Of a stretch of 9,754 nucleotides of DNA, positions 5,373 to 9,754 are shown piece after piece. The notes under the pieces were generated by a model. The model was not told where the DNA came from. It did no database searches and saw nothing but the letters and a program-made list of their open reading frames with translations. The DNA comes from JBHHYS01 sp046757645 (lineage in GTDB: Bacteria > Acidobacteriota > Terriglobia > Acidiferrales > 2-02-FULL-67-57): NCBI GenBank assembly GCA_046757645.1, contig JBHHYS010000091.1, forward strand, positions 1 to 9,754. The letters run 5' to 3'. Position 1 is the stretch's first letter; the number at the start of each line of letters is the position of its first letter. The position numbers and the translations under genes are program-made.

Positions 5373-6894
5373 AGGCTAATCCTTTCTCCGCTAATTCGAT
5401 GGCCGCCAGCAAGGCCCGGGCTTTGTTGACGCTTTCCTGGTGTTCGCGCCCGGGCCGGGAATCGGCCACGATGCCGCCCCCGGCCTGCACGTAGGCCACG
5501 CCGTTTTTGATGACCATCGTCCGAATGGCGATACAGGAGTCCAGGTTGCCGGAGAAGTCCAAGTAACAAATGCAGCCGGCGTAGAGCCCCCGGCGGGTGG
5601 GCTCGAGCTCATCGATAATTTCCATCGCCCGCACTTTGGGCGCGCCGGTAACCGTGCCGGCGGGAAAGCAGGCGGCCAGGGCGTCGAAGCAGTCCACGCC
5701 GCGCCGCAGGCGCCCGCGGAGGCTCGAAACCAGGTGCATCACGTGGGAGTAGCGCTCGACGAACATCAGCTCGTCCACGCCCACCGAGCCGTAGTCGCAC
5801 ACCCGCCCCAGGTCGTTGCGTCCCAAGTCCACCAGCATCACGTGTTCGGCGCGCTCCTTGGGCGATTCCTTCAACTGCTGTTCCCGCCGCCGGTCTTCCT
5901 CATCGGTGGCGCCGCGGGGCCGGGTGCCGGCGATGGGCCGGTAGAAGGCGTTGCGGCCCTGCACCTTGACAAGCATTTCCGGCGACGAGCCCACCACTTG
6001 CACATCGCCCAGGTTGAGAAAGTACATATAGGGCGAAGGGTTGACGATGCGCAGAGCGCGGTAGATGGAAAATGGGTGGGTGCGAATCGGGGCGCGAAAG
6101 CGCTGGGAGAGCACCACCTGGTAGGTGTCGCCGGCGCGAATGTAGCCTTGGGCGCGGCGCACCGCCGCCAGGTAGTCGGCGCGGCGAAAGTTGGACTCCA
6201 CCGCCGAGCGACGCGCCCGGGCGCTTCGGTCCCCCCGACCGCCCAGCGGCCACCGCGGCGCTCGCTCCAATAGACGCGCCAAGGCTTCCAGCTCTTCCAC
6301 CACCTGCTGGTAGTGCCGCCGCAGGCTCCTCTTCCTGTCCAAGAAGACGTTGGCCACCAAAAGAATCTGGTGTTGCAGGTGATCGAAGACCAGCAGGTGA
6401 GAAAAGAACATCAGGTGGGCGTCAGGCAAGTTCAGGTCGTCGGTGGCGCGCTCGGGCAGGCGTTCCAGCAGCCGCACCACGTCGTAGGCGAAGTAACCCA
6501 CCGCCCCGGAGGTGAACGGGGGCAGGCCGGGCCAGGAGACCGGCCGGTAGGCGCGGGTCAGGCGGCGGATTTCGTCGAAGAGATTACCGGTGCGCTGCTC
6601 ACGGTGGCCGGCGTCGATGATCTCTGCCACCCCGTCGCGGTAGCGCAGCCGCCGGTAGGGGTTGACCCCCATAAAACTGTAGCGAGCAATCTTCTCCCCG
6701 CCCTCCACGCTTTCCAGCAGGAAAGAAAACCCGCTGCGGCGAGCCTGCCCGCTGAAGCTCGAAGAGGATAGGTGGGCCAAGCGCAAATAGGCCGATACCG
6801 GGGTAAGCAGGTCGGCGGTGATGCGCCGGGTCACGGGGATGACGTTCCCCCGCCGGGCCAGCTTCGCAAAAGTGGTGAAATCCGGCTCAAGCAT
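5371..6894 (-). CDS. trpE: Anthranilate synthase component I
   Basis: This 507-residue subunit makes anthranilate from chorismate with ammonia from TrpG, the first committed step to tryptophan. The N-terminal part has LLESVEGGEK (59-68), the LLES element that binds feedback tryptophan, so the enzyme is expected to be Trp-inhibited. The chorismate-binding half is complete: AGDTYQVVLSQRF (254-266), NPSPYMYFL (285-293), PIAGTRPRG (320-328), EHVMLVDLGRNDLGR (350-364), H387 in HVMHLV, PAGTVTGAPK (411-420) and AGGGIVADS (471-479). The LLES element and the companion trpG favour TrpE over PabB. The start MLEPDFTTFAKLARRGN matches the usual family beginning, although no Shine-Dalgarno sequence precedes it. 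It lies 80 bases after aroDE and 79 bases before trpG, probably one transcript. Confidence 0.97.
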   Translation of the reverse strand: MLEPDFTTFAKLARRGNVIPVTRRITADLLTPVSAYLRLAHLSSSSFSGQARRSGFSFLLESVEGGEKIARYSFMGVNPYRRLRYRDGVAEIIDAGHREQRTGNLFDEIRRLTRAYRPVSWPGLPPFTSGAVGYFAYDVVRLLERLPERATDDLNLPDAHLMFFSHLLVFDHLQHQILLVANVFLDRKRSLRRHYQQVVEELEALARLLERAPRWPLGGRGDRSARARRSAVESNFRRADYLAAVRRAQGYIRAGDTYQVVLSQRFRAPIRTHPFSIYRALRIVNPSPYMYFLNLGDVQVVGSSPEMLVKVQGRNAFYRPIAGTRPRGATDEEDRRREQQLKESPKERAEHVMLVDLGRNDLGRVCDYGSVGVDELMFVERYSHVMHLVSSLRGRLRRGVDCFDALAACFPAGTVTGAPKVRAMEIIDELEPTRRGLYAGCICYLDFSGNLDSCIAIRTMVIKNGVAYVQAGGGIVADSRPGREHQESVNKARALLAAIELAEKGLA

Positions 6895-6974
6895 GGCGAA
6901 TCAGTTTATGGGACGAATAGTTGATGGGTTGAATAGGAACCTCACGCAGGGGTTGCCACCCCGAAGCTCATCAG

Positions 6975-8501
6975 TCAGCCTTGCAATCTCTGCAGGCCCC
7001 GCCGCACGGCCCGCCGCATGACCTCCCGCGGGGCACGCAGGCCGGTCCAGATCTCAAACTGCGCCGCGCCCTGTTCGACCAGCATCTGCCAGCCGGGCAC
7101 GGTGCGGATGCCCCGGCGACGCGCCCGGCGCAGCAGTTCGGTCTCCCGGGGATTGTAGACCAGGTCGAACAGCACCTGACAGTTCGCTTCCTCCGCCCGC
7201 AGCGGCACCGCCGCAACCTCGGGGGCTTGACCCACCGGGGTGCAGTTGACGATGGCATCGAAGCGCCGCCGGCGCAGCCCGGCCCGCGGCACCGCTTCCC
7301 CGCCCACCGTGTCGGCCAGCGCCCGGGCCGCCCGCGGGCGTCGCGCGGTCACGCTGATGTAGGCGCCCGCGGTCGCCAAGGCAAAGGCCACCGCCCGCGC
7401 CGCCCCTCCTGCCCCCACTACGAGGACCTGGCTGGCATGGAAGCGGATGTAGCGCTGCAAGGTGCGGAGGACGCCGACATAGTCGGTGTTGTAGCCATAG
7501 AGCGAATGGCCAGCGCGCACCACCACGGTGTTCACCGCGCCGATGGTCGCCGCCAAGGGATCGACTCCATCCAAGTAAGGCAAGATGGTCTCCTTGTGCG
7601 GCTGGGTGACGCTAAAGCCGGCGATGCCGAGCGGCGCGACACAGGCGAGAAAATCGCGCAGCTCGGCCACCTCGAAAGGAAGGTAGACAGCGTTCAGGCG
7701 GGCGGCGACGAAAGCGGCGTTGTGCATGGCGGGGGAAAGCGAATGGGCGACAGGCTGGCCGATGAGCCCGTAGACACGGGTGCGGGCGTTCAGGCGGTGG
7801 GCTCGATAGAGGCCGCGGAGCTCGCTCCAGGGAAGCTGGCCCGGCGCGGTGGCCGCCCCCCGGTCAGGCGCGCCATAGGTAAGGGCGCTGCCGGCTCGCA
7901 GGGCCAGGACGCGCCCGGGAACGCCCACGGTGCCCATGGCCAGGGCAATCACCCGGCGGCGGTGGCGGCGGGCGAGTTCGAGCACGGCCAGGTTGTCGCG
8001 CTGCCGGCGAGCGGTGACCGCAATCTTGACCCGGTCGGCCCCCAAACCAGCCAATCGCCGGTAGACACGCTCCAGCCGCTGCGGGGTGCGGCGAAAATCG
8101 TGAAAAGAGACGATGCGCTGCGCCGGAGGAAGAACGGCGGCGCGGAGGCGGGGCGGAAACTGTTCGAGCGTTTCCCCTTCTACGTCCACCCACCGGCAGC
8201 CGGCGCGCACGGCCCAGTTGAGCAAGGCCAGTTGGGCGGCGGGGCTGCCGGAGAATTCCCCGCCCTCGGGGGGGCGACGGCAGGTGGCAATCAAGGTCAG
8301 CGGGGTTCGGCGGCCCCGAAGCTTCGGGGCCAAGCGGGTGAGCACGCGAACAATCGCGGCCGCGCTGCCCAGAGCATCCAGGCGCAACTCGGCGACGCGG
8401 GCTACACGCTCGGCACGCACCAGGGCGTGCCAGAAGGAACTCGGGTGGCGCTCGGCCACTACCACCGCTATTGGGTCAGGAAAAGCACGCCGCGTCACCA
8501 T
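6975..8501 (-). CDS. aroDE: Bifunctional 3-dehydroquinate dehydratase (type I) / shikimate dehydrogenase
   Basis: A 508-residue fusion catalysing steps three and four of the shikimate pathway. Residues 10-225 form a type I dehydroquinase: ELRLD (38-42), catalytic H134 in SFHDF, Schiff-base K159 in DRVKIAVTA, and GSALTYG with APGQ near 204-221. Residues 240-505 form an NADP-dependent shikimate dehydrogenase: YGLIGQPVAHSLSPAMHNAA with S254/S256, K303 in SVTQPHKE, N324 in GAVNTV, D340 in GYNTDYVG, the nucleotide loop GAGGAAR (363-369), NCTPVG (419-424) and Q477 in MLVEQGAAQFEIWTG. All key residues of both halves are present, so both should be active and could channel dehydroshikimate. The same domain order occurs in plant enzymes and some bacteria. 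ATG 8501 has only a weak GCGAGG upstream; an in-frame TAG 36 bases upstream limits extension. It heads the trpE-trpG group. Confidence 0.95.
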   Translation of the reverse strand: MVTRRAFPDPIAVVVAERHPSSFWHALVRAERVARVAELRLDALGSAAAIVRVLTRLAPKLRGRRTPLTLIATCRRPPEGGEFSGSPAAQLALLNWAVRAGCRWVDVEGETLEQFPPRLRAAVLPPAQRIVSFHDFRRTPQRLERVYRRLAGLGADRVKIAVTARRQRDNLAVLELARRHRRRVIALAMGTVGVPGRVLALRAGSALTYGAPDRGAATAPGQLPWSELRGLYRAHRLNARTRVYGLIGQPVAHSLSPAMHNAAFVAARLNAVYLPFEVAELRDFLACVAPLGIAGFSVTQPHKETILPYLDGVDPLAATIGAVNTVVVRAGHSLYGYNTDYVGVLRTLQRYIRFHASQVLVVGAGGAARAVAFALATAGAYISVTARRPRAARALADTVGGEAVPRAGLRRRRFDAIVNCTPVGQAPEVAAVPLRAEEANCQVLFDLVYNPRETELLRRARRRGIRTVPGWQMLVEQGAAQFEIWTGLRAPREVMRRAVRRGLQRLQG

Positions 8502-8534
8502 CAGCCTCGCCCCGGCCAGGAAAAAGGCGCTCTT

Positions 8535-8563
8535 CTAATACAGCACTCCCCCCGGTAAAGCAA
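8535..8563 (-). promoter_or_regulatory. Likely promoter for aroDE-trpE-trpG
   Basis: On the - strand TTGCTT (8558-8563) is followed after 17 bases by TATTAG (8535-8540), four of six matches to each sigma70 box. The start would be near 8528, leaving a leader of about 27 bases before ATG 8501. The -35 region overlaps the palindrome CAAGCCGGGCTTG (8561-8573), a possible operator. No leader peptide with Trp codons or attenuator is visible. Confidence 0.5.
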
Positions 8564-8573
8564 GCCGGGCTTG
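8561..8573. promoter_or_regulatory. 13-bp palindrome at the aroDE -35 region
   Basis: CAAGCC-G-GGCTTG is a perfect six-base-pair inverted repeat around one base. It overlaps the -35 box proposed for aroDE and lies 70 bases ahead of the divergent promoter. It could bind a dimeric regulator, but no regulator gene is in the window and the site is short, so this is a weak call. Confidence 0.3.
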
Positions 8574-8642
8574 GGAGGGGGCGACTGCCAAGGAAAAGCA
8601 AGGAAAGAGGGAGAATTGCCAAGGCCTGCGACAGTTTTCAAC

Positions 8643-8672
8643 TTGACAACCTTGTTGCGGCTCTGCTAGGGT
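8643..8672 (+). promoter_or_regulatory. Sigma70-type promoter for the two-module secreted protein
   Basis: A perfect -35 box TTGACA (8643-8648) is followed after 18 bases by TAGGGT (8667-8672), which keeps the most conserved T1, A2 and T6. The start would be near 8679, giving a leader of about 58 bases with AAGGAGG (8724-8729 region) seven bases ahead of ATG 8737. Two copies of TGCCAAGG lie upstream at 8586-8593 and 8617-8624, 31 bases apart, about three helix turns. Confidence 0.55.
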
Positions 8673-8736
8673 CAGCGGTATCGCAGCGCCCACCGCAACG
8701 CAGGAGAGACTCTCGCCGAAGCAAGGAGGAATCAGG

Positions 8737-9754
8737 ATGAAGAAAAAGCTGTCTCTTGCCACGGTGGTCAGCGTGCTGGCCCTGGGGGTGATGGCGCAGA
8801 GCGGGGCTGTGCAGGCCTACGAGCCGCCCCCGCAGGCGGCGCGCAAGGACGTCTACTGCTCCGGCTTTATGTCTTCGACTTCCCTGCCGACGAATCTGCA
8901 CATCGTGAGAGGGGAAGACGCGGTCGGGCGCCTGCTTTACTCGCAAAGCGACTATATCTACCTGAACCAGGGGCGCAACGCCGGGCTGGCCGTGGGCCAG
9001 CGCTACTTCGTAGTCCGGCAGGCCTACGAGCCGAACCCCACGGAAGCCTTCAAGCTCCAGCACGAAATGTACCGCCGAACCTGGAGCGGGCACTGGACCG
9101 GGCACGTCTACCAGGACATCGGCCAGGTTGAGGTGAAAGTGGTCCACGAGACCACAGCCACGGCGCTGGTGACGGCGGCCTGCGATGGCCTGACCCCGGG
9201 GGACGTGTTGATTCCCTTCAAGGAACGCCCCGTCCCGGTTTACAAGCCCTCAGACACCTTCGACCGCTTTGCGCCGCCGAGCGGGAAGCCCGAAGGCACC
9301 ATCATCCTGGGCAAAGATTTTGCTCACATAGCCGGGCAAGGCAATGTCATCTACACCAATTTGGGAACCGACCAGGGCGTGAAGATAGGAGACTATCTGC
9401 GCCTCTTCCGTTTCGGCCGAGGGACGAAGTACGAAGGCTACAAACGGATTGAGCAGGGTCTCATCCGCCGCTACCGGGGCGTGCCCCGGGGCTATGAAAT
9501 TCCCCGCAAGCGCAGCGATCTCCCCCGGGAAGTGCTGGGCGAAGCCCTGGTGGTTCACGTGGACCCGAAAAGCTCCACCGCCGTCATCACCTATAGCCTG
9601 CGCGAAGCCCACCCGGGAGACTTTGCGGAGTTGGAGCCCCCGGTGCCGGCGCCGCAAGCGCAGCTCAGCGTGGTCCCGGCCAGCATTTCTCCCGGCGGCC
9701 TCGCCCGGCTGACCTGGAGGGCGAAGTTTGCCAGTGAGGTGGAAGTGAGGCCCG
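8737..9754 (+). CDS. Secreted two-module protein of unknown function, 3' end outside window
   Basis: The 339 visible residues start at ATG 8737, seven bases after GGAGG. Residues 1-27 are a signal peptide (MKKK, hydrophobic LATVVSVLALGVMA, cleavage near VQA-Y), so it is exported. Two related modules follow. Module 1 has YIYLNQGRNAGLAVGQRYFVVR (73-94, begins YIYLNQG), later GQVEVKVVHETTATALVT (129-146) and PGDVLIPF. Module 2 repeats the plan with VIYTNLGTDQGVKIGDYLRL (204-223), GEALVVHVDPKSSTAVIT (268-285) and PGDFAEL. The pattern recalls FlgT-like C-terminal domains; this is a resemblance only. From about residue 309, LSVVPASISPGGLARLTW begins an Ig-like fold before the window ends. Homologous layouts often finish with an OmpA-type peptidoglycan-binding domain, which cannot be checked here. 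C41 and C149 could form a disulphide. Confidence 0.8.
   Translation, partial: MKKKLSLATVVSVLALGVMAQSGAVQAYEPPPQAARKDVYCSGFMSSTSLPTNLHIVRGEDAVGRLLYSQSDYIYLNQGRNAGLAVGQRYFVVRQAYEPNPTEAFKLQHEMYRRTWSGHWTGHVYQDIGQVEVKVVHETTATALVTAACDGLTPGDVLIPFKERPVPVYKPSDTFDRFAPPSGKPEGTIILGKDFAHIAGQGNVIYTNLGTDQGVKIGDYLRLFRFGRGTKYEGYKRIEQGLIRRYRGVPRGYEIPRKRSDLPREVLGEALVVHVDPKSSTAVITYSLREAHPGDFAELEPPVPAPQAQLSVVPASISPGGLARLTWRAKFASEVEVRP

Noticed and set aside
5440..6273. A 277-codon open frame on the + strand opposite trpE
   Set aside because: It is the antisense of highly conserved trpE motifs and shows no independent domain or start signal.
6981..8558. A 525-codon open frame on the + strand opposite aroDE
   Set aside because: aroDE has complete catalytic motifs on the other strand. 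The antisense translation is low-complexity (Gly, Arg, His, Gln rich) with no recognisable domain, as expected for a shadow frame in G+C-rich DNA.

Overview
The window is about two-thirds G+C, densely coded and without tRNA, rRNA, CRISPR or transposase genes. It looks like a chromosomal segment of an Acidobacteriota-like bacterium. The main clues are the fused type I dehydroquinase-shikimate dehydrogenase next to trpE and trpG, the secreted prolidase-like amidohydrolase, the two-module secreted protein ending in an Ig-like segment, and the palindromic intergenic elements ending in TGTCATTCTG-like sequences. The phylum is inferred from gene style and was not tested.

Left block, + strand (1-1683): the 3' two-thirds of trpD, then a SAM-dependent methyltransferase and a 61-residue unknown protein, each joined to the previous gene by a 4-base ATGA overlap. 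The methyltransferase has an in-frame TAG at 1283-1285, while its frame stays open to the expected end at 1501. It is probably a recent nonsense allele or an assembly error.

Middle block (1706-4623): a secreted amidohydrolase (+) lies between two palindromic intergenic elements. A small Cys-rich, probably zinc-binding protein (-) and a membrane-anchored DUF1326 protein (+) are divergent around a 321-base gap. That gap holds one copy of a 26-bp hairpin repeat, a broken mini-ORF and a good sigma70-type promoter.

Right block, - strand (8501 to 4722): aroDE, trpE and trpG are co-directional with short gaps. The fused AroDE carries out dehydroquinate to dehydroshikimate to shikimate. TrpE and TrpG convert chorismate to anthranilate, and TrpD, encoded 4 kb away on the other strand, adds the phosphoribosyl group. 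The second copy of the 26-bp repeat lies between trpE and trpG, inside a well-formed 13-codon ORF that has the only good Shine-Dalgarno sequence ahead of trpG.

Right edge (8737-9754): a secreted two-module protein, cut by the window end, is divergent from aroDE. The 235-base gap between them holds a plausible promoter for each side.

Most of the window is housekeeping metabolism. I see no convincing new multi-gene system. The signals most worth checking are the repeat and mini-ORF ahead of trpG, the paired palindromic elements and the amber codon in the methyltransferase.
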